Assembly: GCA_000827495.1 (NCBI GenBank)
Contig: KN817592.1
Coordinates: 140,067-204,066, forward strand
Source of the DNA: Hypholoma sublateritium FD-334 SS-4
Lineage: Eukaryota > Basidiomycota > Agaricomycetes > Agaricales > Strophariaceae
Direction of reading: 5' to 3'
Length of the DNA: 64,000 nt
Positions within the stretch are counted from its first letter, which is position 1; each line of letters begins with the position of its first letter. The notes under the pieces were generated by a model. That model was given only the letters and a program-made list of their open reading frames with translations. It did not search any database and was not told the origin of the DNA. Below, in pieces: positions 43,604 to 55,179 of this stretch. A program made the position numbers and the translations under genes.

Positions 43604-46234
43604 TCATGCTCCTTATTCGGAGGTTGCTGATGGAAATAAAATCAGGTTAGAAAAATGTGCATAAAATATCGATTACGAGCTGGTGCAAGTGAAGAAAAAA
43701 AGATCATGTATATTTGATGGCGAGCGGCGACGGTGCGTGTGCAGACTCTGCAGAACCCTCGCTCCGGATAGGTAAGCCGACATTAAAGCTTAAAGTAGCA
43801 ATGATCCACTGCAGTGCCTGAGGCTCGAATGCCAACTTGCTTTTCTGGGAACTTTATTCACTCGGAGACGAATTTCTGTGATCATGTAAAAGACTCCAGT
43901 TCGACAGCTTTTACTTGGACGGATTGCTCCAGTGAGAGTTATAGTCACATAGACCAAGAAATTCAATTAGTGATTATTCAACACTGAGTTCGAGGTCGAA
44001 GCAGACTGGACTACTGAATCTGCAATACAAACACAGCCCTCAAGGCCTCAACGTTCAACTATCATGAATGAATGAATCCGACTAAATCATTCTTCAGACT
44101 GAGATACGAGGAACAAGGAATTTTAAAAGAGGTGTTCATGTTCTCGGTAATATCTGTAGATATACCGCATCGCTTCCGGCGGCAACAGGGTATTGGCTGC
44201 TGTACCTCCACTCCGATTTGACCGTGTGTTATTGGAGCCACAGAAACTACATTTACCCATCACCACGAAGGAAAGGAACATGGCGTACCCGTACTATTTT
44301 TGCGGCTCGCATAGCGAGCTGTCGATGTATCAGAGCAGCTCACAATTCGGAGTAGCGACGTAAGTGGGCGGACGCGCAGCCACTGAACGCCTCGGAATAC
44401 GGGCTCTTCGGGGAATCTAGCTAAGGGACGGGTTACCGACGCGCTGCGGGTATGCCGGTGACTTATCCGCCTGAGTCCCCGTCAGCGCTAAATGTGCCAA
44501 TCACAGCATCTATTTTCGGCTGCGTCAATGAACCTGGGGTGCGCCGCCTCACAAGCGCACTTGCACGCAAGGTGGGGTATGTCCGAGGAGGTTGGGCGGT
44601 GTCGGTTCATATGATGTGGTTCATAGGTTGATAGTATAAGTATATATTTTACCTCGGGTTAATTGATTTTCTCGCTGTTGGGCTTTTTAGCTGCATTCTG
44701 TGGCGCCGGGCGTTTATCATTTAAGCGCCCACGGTCAAGGAGGCACAGTGGCATGGACTTACGAAAGGACGTTACCGTTTTTATTGATTTTTGGGCGAAT
44801 CGCGTAGTTCTCCAGAGAGATAATTGTATTTAAATCTATGTGATTCACATCACACTGTAGATATCGTTGGCAGTATGTTGGTATGTTCAACCAACCAGGA
44901 GCTACCACAAGCTATACAAAAATTTAAGGTCATGATTTATATCGATGACTAAATCGTTTCATCTTCTTGGACAAAATAAAATGAAACCGAAATACTCCTC
45001 GACTATATAATCAAGAGATCAGTTCCGGTAGGTCACTGGTGCAATTATTTTGAGTATGTGTATGGTTAGAATTTACTTGACACTGTCATGGCTCCCACTG
45101 TGGGCGGCGAAAGGGATATATGCCACGCGATGCATATAGCTACATCAGCTATTTCTCTAGTGTAAAGACACCGCTATGGAAGAAGAGTCTCGCGCTGTGA
45201 AGGGTTTCTAGGCTCTCCCGAATCTAAAAACGGTCCCTGGTTCTCTTCTCTTTCGCATGCTTATTCTGGTTATTGTTAGGACACCATTTGACAATCGCGT
45301 ACTCGCGACTTCGTGGAAGTTAATGATTAGCTCCAACATCCTTCTAAATCTGCATATATGTTTTAAACAGAATATTGACATTCGGAATTCATCCGGGTCA
45401 AAACCAATGGGAACGAAGATGAACTTGAAGCTCGGGCTCGGTTGGTGAACATTTTATTCGAAGTCAAACTTTAGTTCTATCATTCTCAGCGATACTTGAT
45501 GAAGGGAAAAACACCCTAGAACATACATCGACAGTGCCAACAGCTGATTTTTTTGGCCTATTCTGTATTTCTTATATACGTAACTGATTTCATTCAACGT
45601 GCCTTATCATTGGCCTTGTTGGAACATATCCGCTCTTATACGTGTTTTCACTACGCCGCGAAAACCCGCGGAACCTGCAAGCGACATGTAGTAAGACCTA
45701 AAAATGAAGGCGGCGCGAGCTCGCCTCTCGCTTGCGGTATGCATTTCCCTGATTCGCTTGATAGTTTTTAGGTGTCATCAGTGCTTCATCTATGGAGCCA
45801 AAAATCGATAGTCATATCTTTGCAACCTATCTACCATCGACATCGATTTCGTTCCAAGATTAGAGTCTTTGGATTAGGCTATTCCGGACGACTCCCAGTA
45901 GCTCCCAAAAAACAGTAAGATCTTCTCAAGGTTCGCTTTCCAGTTCCAGGTTTATTTATTCACAGTGATCTGACATTTTCATGATTCGTCGGTTGTGGTG
46001 AAGGCTTCCCGGGTGAGCAAAAATGGGTAAATAAGGCGCTGAGCATCAAAGGATGAGCGCCGCACTCGACGCAGGTAAATTTTATGAGCTGCCGAGAAAC
46101 TGCTTGCTGAGCGCCGACTGAGCAGGGTTCTTCTTCCGTGCTAATTATAGTAACGGTGGGGTAATTCTGACCGTACTGCAAGGCTTCCAGGTCTAGAAAT
46201 GGCTCAACGATTGCGCCTGATTGAAGATTATCAG
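43604..46234. other. 2.6-kb gene-poor interval
   Basis: No supported gene, RNA or repeat is found. An ATG at 44281 in good context starts a 27-codon frame with a consensus GTAAGT after it, but no acceptor gives more than a few extra codons. Confidence 0.4.
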
Positions 46235-46658
46235 CTAGCGAGCTGTGATCATGGAAACAACGCTTCGACGGACGTGGATGATGTTATTCCAAAGGAAGGC
46301 CGTGTGGAAGGTCACCAGCTCTGAAAGACGAGTTGAGACGAGGAGCTGGTAGAACTCCAGGGTCCTTCCGGGCGTTTCTATTACCTGTGTATGTCTCCGC
46401 GAACATGTGCATCGGCATTTCCGTGGCCAGACAATGGGATCTCACCAATACAATTGAGCGTAGTTGTAGTCGCTTCGAAAGGGCTTTGGATGGGGCTATT
46501 ATTTCACGCAGGTCTGATGATATTTGATGGACATGAAGAGATACGGTTTTCACGGCGTTTAACGCGGACAGAATGAAAGTCCTGACATTGCTGTTGAAGG
46601 CCTCGACGGGCGAGACAGGGGCAGCAGCGAAGTAAGTATGTAGTTGTTGAGAAAACAT
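46235..46658 (-). CDS. Unrecognised helical protein, 120 aa, two exons
   Basis: Exons are 46658-46446 and 46384-46235, separated by a 61-nt intron (GTGAGA to ACACAG) with phase 0 on both sides. The protein opens MFSQQLHTYFAAAPVSPVEA and is almost entirely predicted helix, with basic and hydrophobic faces (FILSALNAVKTVSLHVHQIS, RTLEFYQLLVSTRLSELVTF, FLWNNIIHVRRSVVSMITAR). The fit of both exon frames, the normal intron size and the divergent position next to EMG1 support a real gene, although each exon alone looks like a spurious open frame. I recognise no family. Small helical proteins of this type are often mitochondrial or membrane-associated, but nothing here proves that. Confidence 0.55.
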
Positions 46659-46914
46659 AGAGCCGAGATTCTGGAAATTGTAGACAACGATTGTGGCTGT
46701 GGTACACGTGTCAGCAAGCGATCGGTATGGACACCAAATTCGGAATTATTCACATCTGCCCGTCAGTCCCCCAAAAATATATTTTTACCCAAGGGCCAAG
46801 CTGCATCTTCTTTTCTCCAATCCTTCGCGGGTCCTTTCGCTTCATTCGCTTCAGGGCATTTATTTTTCATCTTTATAACCCCACGAAAGCATCCGGATCC
46901 CCCCACTTCACACA
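46659..46914. promoter_or_regulatory. Shared divergent promoter, 120-aa protein and EMG1
   Basis: 256 bp separate the two start codons. A TTTATAACC element at about 46874, 40 nt before the EMG1 ATG, could be the EMG1 TATA-like core. Confidence 0.45.
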
Positions 46915-48506
46915 ATGGCACTGACAGCCGCCCCCAATGCGACAATCCCCGCGCGCCGAAGGCGTCACTCCAATTCTATGGACGCCAGCGACGCCAACAT
47001 CCCATACGATCTATTCACCGGCGCAAAAACAGCAAGCTCAGGCATAGAACCTCCACCGCGCCCCAAGTCGACGCCAGGGGAGCGCCCAGTGCAGAGGAGG
47101 CGCCAGAAGAGCCCCATACACAGCGACGATAGCGACGATGCGGAGCATGGTGTGGCCGACGACAGCACTGCGCCGGTTATGCAAGTGGACGAAGAGGCGA
47201 TAAGCGCGCCGACACCCAAGACATTCGATCACTCGGCTCCCATCACGATTCTGAAAAACACGCATAACCAACATACTTCTTCCGGCACCACCACCACCGA
47301 GCGCCCCACCCGCCCGCTCCCCACTTCGAAAGCCCGCAAAATGGCTTCAACAGCCGGCACGAACGGTTCTGCGCCGCAGAACGGGCAGGCGAACCCCCAC
47401 GCTCCAATCCAGCACCCCGCGAACCCGGCGATGCTGCCTGTGCAGGCGCATGTGCCCAAGGGCGCCGCTGCTCTCACGCAGCGCAGGTTGTTTGTGATTC
47501 TGGAGCAGGCTTGTCTCGAAGCATACAAGGTCTCCGGGGGCGGAGGGTCGGGCCCCGGCGGCAAAGGGCGCGGTGGCAAGGATGGAGGGGAGGCGAAATA
47601 CACCCTCTTGAACTGCGATGACCACCAGGGCATCTTAGCCAAGACCGGGAGGGATATCGCAGACGCCAGGCCGGACATCACCCATCAGGTGAGCAATCTA
47701 ATCTTTTTTTTCTTACTTTTCGCCCCTTGTGGAGGCTGCTGTCTGCTCTTACTGCGTTATCCGCTCGGCAGCTTGTGATCGGTCATTCAACTGACTGACG
47801 TCTTTTTTCAGTGTCTCCTTACTCTCCTTGATTCCCCGTTGAACAAAGCTGGTCTTCTCCAAGTTTATATTCACACTGCTCGCGGCGTCCTGATCGAGGT
47901 CAACCCGCATGTTCGCATCCCGCGCACATTCAAACGTTTCAGCGGTCTGATGGGTGCGCGATCTCTGATTTATCCTGATGTTCTGCAGCTGATCTGAATA
48001 TCACGTAGTGCAACTGCTGCACAAGCTCTCGATCAGAGGCGTTAATGGCCCAGAAAAACTCCTCAAAGTAGTCAAGGTTCGTCGAAATGTTTATATCATA
48101 GTTTCATTGATTAACGAAGTTTCCACCCCCAGAACCCTGTTACCGACCATCTGCCGGCCAACACCATCAAGCTCAGTATGTTCTTATCCGTTTCTTCTCC
48201 ACATGTATTCAGTATTGACTCTGGTCCGAAGCCCTCTCAGGTGACGCTCCCACACAGCGCCTGTCGAAATACTTGCCGACCCTGCCTACGACGCACAACA
48301 TTGCCGTTTTCGTGGGTGCTATGGCCCGCGGACGCGATGACTTCGCGGACGCGTATGTCGATGAAAAGATCGGTATCAGTGAATACCCTTTGAGTGCCAG
48401 TGTCGCTTGCGGCAAGGTATGTTGGATATTCTTCAAGCTAAGTGCATTACTTACCGTAATAATTTAGTTCTGCTGTGCACTGGAAGAGCTCTGGGACATC
48501 TGTTGA
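46915..48506 (+). CDS. EMG1: EMG1/NEP1 18S rRNA pseudouridine N1-methyltransferase, 413 aa
   Basis: Exons are 46915-47688, 47812-47953, 48009-48076, 48133-48175, 48241-48416 and 48468-48506. EMG1 is a SPOUT-class enzyme that methylates a pseudouridine of 18S rRNA and is needed to build the 40S subunit in the nucleolus. The conserved core starts near residue 180 ([16 protein letters not shown]) and runs through [74 protein letters not shown] and [20 protein letters not shown]. The first 180 residues are an Arg/Ser/Pro/Thr-rich disordered extension, absent from the roughly 250-residue yeast enzyme. A short Gly/Lys insertion sits within the core near residue 205. Confidence 0.96.
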
Positions 48507-49483
48507 AGGGTGACCTGTCGAACTGAATCGGCTTGATGCAGGTTCATATCACACGGTATCCTCTTTTAATCGTCCTTTGCTTCTTTTTCATTTTTCCAAT
48601 AGTTGATTTCTTGTATAAATGTATCCCTATATCGACACCAAAATCAGCAGGTCCCCTGTCTGTTCTTCAGCTACTTTCTCTCTATCATACATCCAGTACC
48701 CAGCCATCTGCACTTCAACTCGCAGACGAATCCACCCCTAAAACTGCAGCAACAGCACCATTCTGTACCACCTCCCGCACGACAACTATCTTATTCCACC
48801 ATATTTCACGACCATACATTCATGATGGACCCTATCCACGGCCCCTTCATTCGCTTTTTATCATGTAAACCCACATTGTTTTCCTCATAACTCATGCGCA
48901 TACACACAGCCCCCAGTACATACATACTTACAATCTTGCAACAGTTTGTGCATTTACGGTTTACCTACATTACTCCCACCCACCCTTTGTATTTCTTCCG
49001 CCACCCTCTTCCCCTACCCCCTTTCCTTCGTGCTGACCGCATATATGCGGTCGGCGCGTACTCTGTGCAGGCCTTAGTGCCTGACCTCACCCGCTGCATG
49101 CTCTTGCGACTCAACTCGCACCCGGCTGGCTGGTTCTCCGTTTCGGTTTCTTGTCCTTGTTCCGGATTCTGCCCAGTTTACGGAGAAAAAATATAATTGC
49201 TTGTTATCTTCAACTCGATGGCTCTGAGGTGCTCGGAGAGAAAATCAATAGAATTGGTTAGATAAGATGTAGAGGACAGCATTTCAAAATCAATCCGTCA
49301 GTCACATCACGACCACGGCGCCACGAGCAGTACTGCCACCTGCCTGATCACACTCCTGAGTCCTGACACACTGCAGCTCCTCGCCCCATTATTTAGATCT
49401 TCACCCTACACCACCACCATCCTAATCCTAATCCCCCAAAACACCCGTAGACCGCCCATCTCACGCCCCGAATAAACGCCAGC
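48507..49483. other. EMG1 3' region and SEC14-like promoter
   Basis: There is no gene here. Long C/T-rich tracts (48900-49060 and 49360-49450) precede the next start codon. Confidence 0.5.
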
Positions 49484-50977
49484 ATGTCGACCGTCCCAAC
49501 CCCACAAGCTGCCAGCGCCTCGCCGATGCCAGAGGGCGTCACCGACCCCAACTACCACCCCGACGCCGGCCGCCTCGGGAACCTCACGGTCGTGCAGCTC
49601 CACACTCTCGACAAGCTGCGAAAGGAGCTCCAGGACGAGGGCCACTTCGTCGAGGAGCGCATGACGGATGCGATGCTGCTGAGGTGGGTGTTAGCTCCTT
49701 TGTGCCGTTGGAAAAGCGGCGATCCGGGCAGGGGATGCGCGCTGCGCGAGCCTTGGAGGCGTTTGGATGCCGTGCGCCGCGATTCGGGGCGATGGGCGCA
49801 TCGGCGGCGTGTGCGTGTGCGCTGGCTGCTTTGCAGGGGCTGCGGCTCGTCGCTGCGTATGTGGCTTGGCAATTTGTCTGTCTCCTGTCTGCCCGCAGTT
49901 TTTTGCAGGCGGTACTAGGGCTGTGCGAGCAGATTACCATGCATGCGGGCGGACAGGGCCCCTGATACAGACCTGCTGTCCAGATGCGCCATCGCATAGT
50001 CGGACGATGAGCGCTGGGACCTCATCGCGTCACATCCGTAGCTCACGCAAGCTTTGATGCTGTCTACACCCCTCCCTATGCTAGGTTTCGTTCTCACTAT
50101 TTTTTTCTGTCTTATCCGCCCGTGCCCCCCCACCATTCTATATGCTTCGCGCTCAGATCCGAACTAATAAATTAGGGCTGTCATCTAGATTCCTCAGAGC
50201 GCGTAAATTCGACCTTGGAGCGGCCAAGACCATGCTCCTCAATGCCGAGGAGTGGAGGAAAGAATTTGGCGTAGACGAACTTGTCAAGTACGTTTCGACG
50301 TGGTTGTTTTTACTCGGATCTGACGCGTTCGTTCGTCTGCAGGAGCTTCGACTTCAAGGAAAAGGCAGAGGTCGACAAGTATTACCCCCAATATTACCAC
50401 AAATGCGACAAGGTGTGCCGCCTCTTCCAATCGCACACACCACAGCTCACCCCGTAGCTAGGACGGCCGCCCGCTTTACATCGAGCGTCTCGGCAAACTA
50501 GACATCAAGGCTCTCTACGCAGCTACAACACAGCAGCGCCAGCTCCAGCGCCTCGTAGTCGAGTACGAGAAGTGCCAGACTGTGCGCCTGCCCGCATGCT
50601 CCAAGGAGTCAGGCCACCCCGTCGAGACATACTGCACGATCCTCGACCTCGGCGGCGTCTCGCTCTCCAACTTCTACCGCGTGAAGGACTACGTATCCGC
50701 GGCGTCCTCGATCGGGCAGGACCGCTACCCGGAGACGATGGGCAAGTTCTACATCATCAACGCACCGTGGGCGTTCAGCGCGGTTTGGACCGTGATCAAG
50801 CCGTGGCTCGACGAGGTCACGGTGAAGAAGATCGACATCCTCGGCGGGTCGTACAAGGACACGCTGCTGAAGCAGATCCCTGCGCAGAACTTGCCGAAAG
50901 AGTTCGGCGGCGCGTGCGAGTGCGCGGGCGGGTGCTCGATGAGCGATGCGGGCCCGTGGAACGTTGCGGCGGCCTGA
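49484..50977 (+). CDS. SEC14-like phosphatidylinositol transfer protein, 294 aa
   Basis: Exons are 49484-49683, 50189-50287, 50343-50412 and 50462-50977. Sec14 proteins exchange phosphatidylinositol and phosphatidylcholine and support Golgi lipid signalling. The CRAL-TRIO N-terminal helices are visible (LRKELQDEGHFVEERMTDAM then LLRFLRARKFDLGAAKTMLL). The lipid-binding domain has DGRPLYIERLGKLDIKALYA, TILDLGGVSLSNFYRVKDYV, RYPETMGKFYIINAPWAFSA and LPKEFGGACECAGGCSMSD. Length matches yeast SEC14 (304 aa). Intron 1 is 505 nt, about nine times the local norm, yet removing it joins the conserved LLR to FLRARKF exactly. Paralogues are common in fungi, so it may not be the essential SEC14 itself. 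Confidence 0.94.
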
Positions 50978-52248
50978 GCGTGCCAGCGCGCGTGTACATC
51001 GGCCGCTGTTGGCGCGTTGCGGGGGTCGCCAGCAGTTGCGCTGGAGAAGGGATCCACGATAGCCCAGGCGTCTGGGATGGGTGGCTCGCCGGTGGTTGAT
51101 GACAATTACTCATACCCCTGTACTTGGATACGCGATTCTCACTTTCTTAATAGCCAGGTTTCCGTTTGCAGTTCATGTCAATTTTGGCGTTGCAAAGAGT
51201 TCGATTTACAGTCGCGATCTAGGCTGCAAGAAATTGCTGTTGCCGATGTCCAATCTCGCTGAGACCGTTCTTTCAGCGACGCCTTTATGAGGATGTACTC
51301 CACAGGCTTGTAACCCCGCTACCAAAACGTGAAATGGGACGCCTTATGATCATGAAACGACAGCCTTTGTGCAGATGGTTATTCTTTTGTCAAGATCTGG
51401 ATATGACATCACCGTGCTCGTTATCGATGTGGTATGAATTGCGAGGTACGTCTTTCCACAATCTCTTCGGATAGGGCGCGTAGTCATTCTTTCAATGTCA
51501 GGAGGGCCATCGTGCTAATACAGGCTGCATCAAACCTAGGGTGTACTGCCTATCATATTCGTTGACACCACCGAGGATCAAACCGAATAAAAGGAAACCA
51601 GAAAGAAAGCTGTCAGCTGACATGGCGATCTCCAGGAATGCCATACGCCCAGTGTTCATGGTTATGCCACATCTCTTGTTAAGTCGTGGGTTGTCCATAA
51701 AAGACGCGCTGCTTCCCTGACTCTTGCTGGCTGCTGATTAACATCTGAGTCTACTAACGAAATAACAGGCCAAACTTTCGGAACAGTTACTCGGGAACGG
51801 CAGACTGGGTTACCTTTCTTTCCTCTTAATGAGAAGATATTAACTGTATAATCTACAGAAAGTGTTTCCCGTCCTTTTTTTTTTTCGCATGTCTGATTTC
51901 TTTAAACCGCCAACGAATGAACTTGATTTCGAGATGCCACGCCTGTCGAAGAAGTACTACGCCTAACAGCTGCGCATGCGCATTTATGTTTCGAAAAAAA
52001 GCCAGTGAGCACGCGAACTAGCAATCCATGTTACTCACGCCAAAGTGTTCCTTTCTGATTGATATTTAATCACAGCAAGCGACTAGACCATGCTAAATTT
52101 TGCTAAATGTTCCCTGTCAAGACATGCTTAGGCCGCATAATTATCCGGATGTGCACTCTACTTTAAAAGGGGTACACCGGTCATGCATCCAGAGCCCTCC
52201 CAGACACTCAAGTTCAACTGAGGCACGAGGACAGACAGACGAGCAACG
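50978..52248. other. Intergenic region, no supported gene
   Basis: This contains the SEC14-like 3' region and the esterase promoter, with a poly-T run near 51878. No exon, RNA or repeat is recognised. Confidence 0.45.
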
Positions 52249-54239
52249 ATGGCGCACCCGGCCAGCAAGAAATCTACATTTATGAGGCTCCTGGCGCTGG
52301 TTGCGACCTTCTCACTGCCACCTGCTATAGCCGTTCCCTTCTCCAACAGGGCATCATCTGACCCAGGAACAACTGTCTCGACTTCTCAAGGAGCTGTTGC
52401 GGGTACGCTACTCTCCCCGCGCGTGCGCCAGTTCTTGGGTGTGCCCTACGCTACTGCCGCTCGCTGGATGGTGCCATCGGCGCCGCCTGTGCGCACGTCC
52501 ACGCTCAGCGCTACCGAATTCGGTATCACCTGCACGCAATCGACGGCTGCGAGTGTTGCTGAGTTCCTCAATCTCAGCGGTGCTGGAACGCTGAGCGCCA
52601 ACGGGACCGCGCTGGTGGCCGGCGACGCCTGTCTTACAGCCAACATATGGGCGCCGAGTGTCGACAGGCCTCAGGGGACCGCCGTTATGGTCTGGATCTA
52701 TGGCGGGTCGTTCGAGTTCGGCACTGTGAGTAGCTGGCTTTCTGCACCTTGTTTTTGAAAGCATTTTATACACGATTGACTGGTCTGTGATAGAGCAACT
52801 TCGCAGCGTACCTCGGGAACAATATCGTGGACGCGCACGACGACGTGGCTGTGGTGACGATCAACTACCGCACGAACATATTTGGGCAGCCCAATGCACC
52901 GCAGTTCAACCCCCCCGGGCAGGCACAGAACTTCGGCCTGCTGGACATCGCGGCTGCCATCGAATGGGTCCATGCCAACATCGCCGCCTTTGGTGGCGAC
53001 CCGGGGCGAATCACGCTGTTCGGACAGAGCGCCGGCAGCGTGGCCATCGATGCATATGTGTATGCTCAAGCTGGGGCGGGAAGCGCAGCACTTATTCAAG
53101 GGGTTATCATGGAGTCGGGAACGTATGTTTGGCCTAACTGCCATATTTCATTATTCAGACGATGTTGCCAGATTGGATCTTGTCCTCTCAGTGCCTATTG
53201 GGAAAATCGGGACAAACGAAGCAGATGTCAGCGCATGGCAGCAGGTCTCGAAAGCTGTTGGTTGTGGAACAGGTAAGTATAATAATTCAAAGCGTCCTCG
53301 TATGCGTTAGAGGAAGCAAGTTTATTAACGACATGCAGCTGCAACCGCTGCGCAGCTCACATGCATGCGCGCGGTCGACCCAAATGTGCTTGAACAAGCT
53401 GTTCTGAGTACCGGCACTTCTTTTGAAGTCATCGTAGATGGTGACTCCATTTATTTGAGAAATTCAAAATGAAACTGATATCTCACAAAATGCAGACGTC
53501 ACTATTTTCTCGGATACCCGCGCGCGTGCAGCGGCCGGAAACTTCCTACATGTGCCCATGCTCACAGGAACTACTGCAAACGAGGGGGATATATTTGTTG
53601 TGGCAGAAGAGCTCCTCACGCTCGATTTTGCTGTCCCCGGAGTAACGACCGTGGTGTCAAACGCTGTTACTCAGGTAAAACCTGTTTAGAGTCATGAACT
53701 TGACAAGGAAACGATTTCATATGACTTCTACAGGTTGCCTTCACCTGTCCGGCAAGCACTGCGTCCACAGATCGTACCAACGCTGGAGTCCCAGTCTGGC
53801 GATATCAGTACGACGGTAAGCGCTTGTTCCCCGGAGAAATTTGCACACAGTGATTGAAGTCGGTCCCACAGCCGTTTTCCCCGACATATCCACACGACCA
53901 GATCTGCGCGCCTACCACTCCTCAGAGATTCCCATAGTCTTCGGGACATATAACGCGAGCACGTCACCATCAGCCGCGACAGCAACAGAGATAGCACTCT
54001 CGACGTACGTACAAAGTGCCTGGGTTGCGTTTGCCCGTAATCCGGCTACTGGTTTGACTGGATCCGGCTTTACCTGGCCGGAATACGGTGCAACCAAGGA
54101 GGTTATTTTACTCGGTAATAGTGCTAACCCTACGGGAAAAACTGTCGTATCCGCAGGTGCTGTGGACACCGACTGCGGAACTATTGACGTCCTGGTAGAT
54201 GTGTATAATGACCTGGGACTGATCGTTAGTTTACTTTGA
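52249..54239 (+). CDS. Secreted type-B carboxylesterase/lipase, 545 aa
   Basis: Exons are 52249-52725, 52794-53122, 53172-53272, 53339-53440, 53496-53674, 53734-53815 and 53872-54239. It is an alpha/beta-hydrolase for carboxylic esters such as lipids or sterol esters. A signal peptide (MRLLALVATFSLPPAIA, after a short basic lead) precedes the catalytic domain. The oxyanion hole is WIYGGSFEFG and the nucleophile serine (about 238) is in FGQSAGS. The acidic residue lies in TTANEGD and the catalytic histidine in RAYHSSEIPIVFG. Paired cysteines and several N-glycosylation sites fit secretion. The length is that of fungal Candida rugosa-type lipases and related esterases. ATG 52249 gives a basic stretch before the hydrophobic core; a second ATG 11 codons on would also work. 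Confidence 0.93.
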
Positions 54240-55179
54240 GTCTGTATGGGAACTTCGTGCATTCTACCTACTTCGAACCTTTTGGAAAACAGGTGCATCG
54301 CCTGAAGCACCTGCAACTCCACTTTACTTATTTGCCAGGAAAATTGCATGGCGAAGGTGATGTGACCCCACGAAATACGAAATTGCAACAAAATTCCCAA
54401 TAGGGTCGCTAGTTGCTACTAATGGAAAATTTCTGAATATACAATGAAGAGGTGGGCGCCTATCATTAATCACGACATCAAACTTCGTCAGATTAACTCG
54501 GCCTAGCTTTGCTCTTCAAATTGAAGTCAAATTTAAGTACTAGTTAAGTCGCACTTAGACCACTGGCACTGCGTCGGGTCGCCTCAATCCATCCAAAGAA
54601 AGCCTGTGGAGGCCATCATCCCATGGATACACAGAAAGAGATGTTGGTCGGAATTTGTACCTTACAATAGCATTGGGGAAGGCTGTTGATGTTTTTCAAA
54701 TCGCCTTTGACGGCGGGTCGCAGGTAAGTGATAATTGTCAAAATGTACAGCATTTTACAAGGAATGAGGTAGTGAAATAAAGATTGTGGTGAAGTATTGA
54801 TAAGAAGAGGTAAGATGCTCACTCGGGCTGCTTCAACAATGTTATAGGAAATAATATTGATATTTCCCAAGCTTTCCCAGCTCGGGAAAATGTCTCTCTG
54901 TACATGTATCAATTGTATGTATATTATACACGAGTGGCAGCGCAGCCTCTTTCGCGTGTCTTCTTGGAATTTGCACTTAAACATATCTGCACTGAGTGGT
55001 CCGTGCCCATACTATTTATAGCTTTTCACACGACGTACTCGGGTCACGCCAAGGAAAGTGATACTAATCATCATATAAGGGCCTGCAACACTCAAGTGGG
55101 CGGTTATCTCCTTGTTTTACTGTTATTTCCCTCGTCGACAAAGGAAGCGTTTTGCGAACATCGATTTTCTATCGATATA
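54240..55179. other. Intergenic region, no supported gene
   Basis: AT-rich. An open frame continues upstream of the acyltransferase ATG to about 54904 but reads as untranslated sequence. No repeat is seen. Confidence 0.45.

Noticed and set aside
43368..43664. Open frames over the tRNA-Leu genes resembling a conserved protein with EGFEPSP/AEWSKAP
   Set aside because: These are tRNA sequence read as protein, a common annotation artefact.
44281..44362. Short exon-like frame beginning MAYPYYFCGSHSEL with a consensus GTAAGT donor
   Set aside because: Every acceptor tried downstream reaches a stop within a few codons; no family resemblance.
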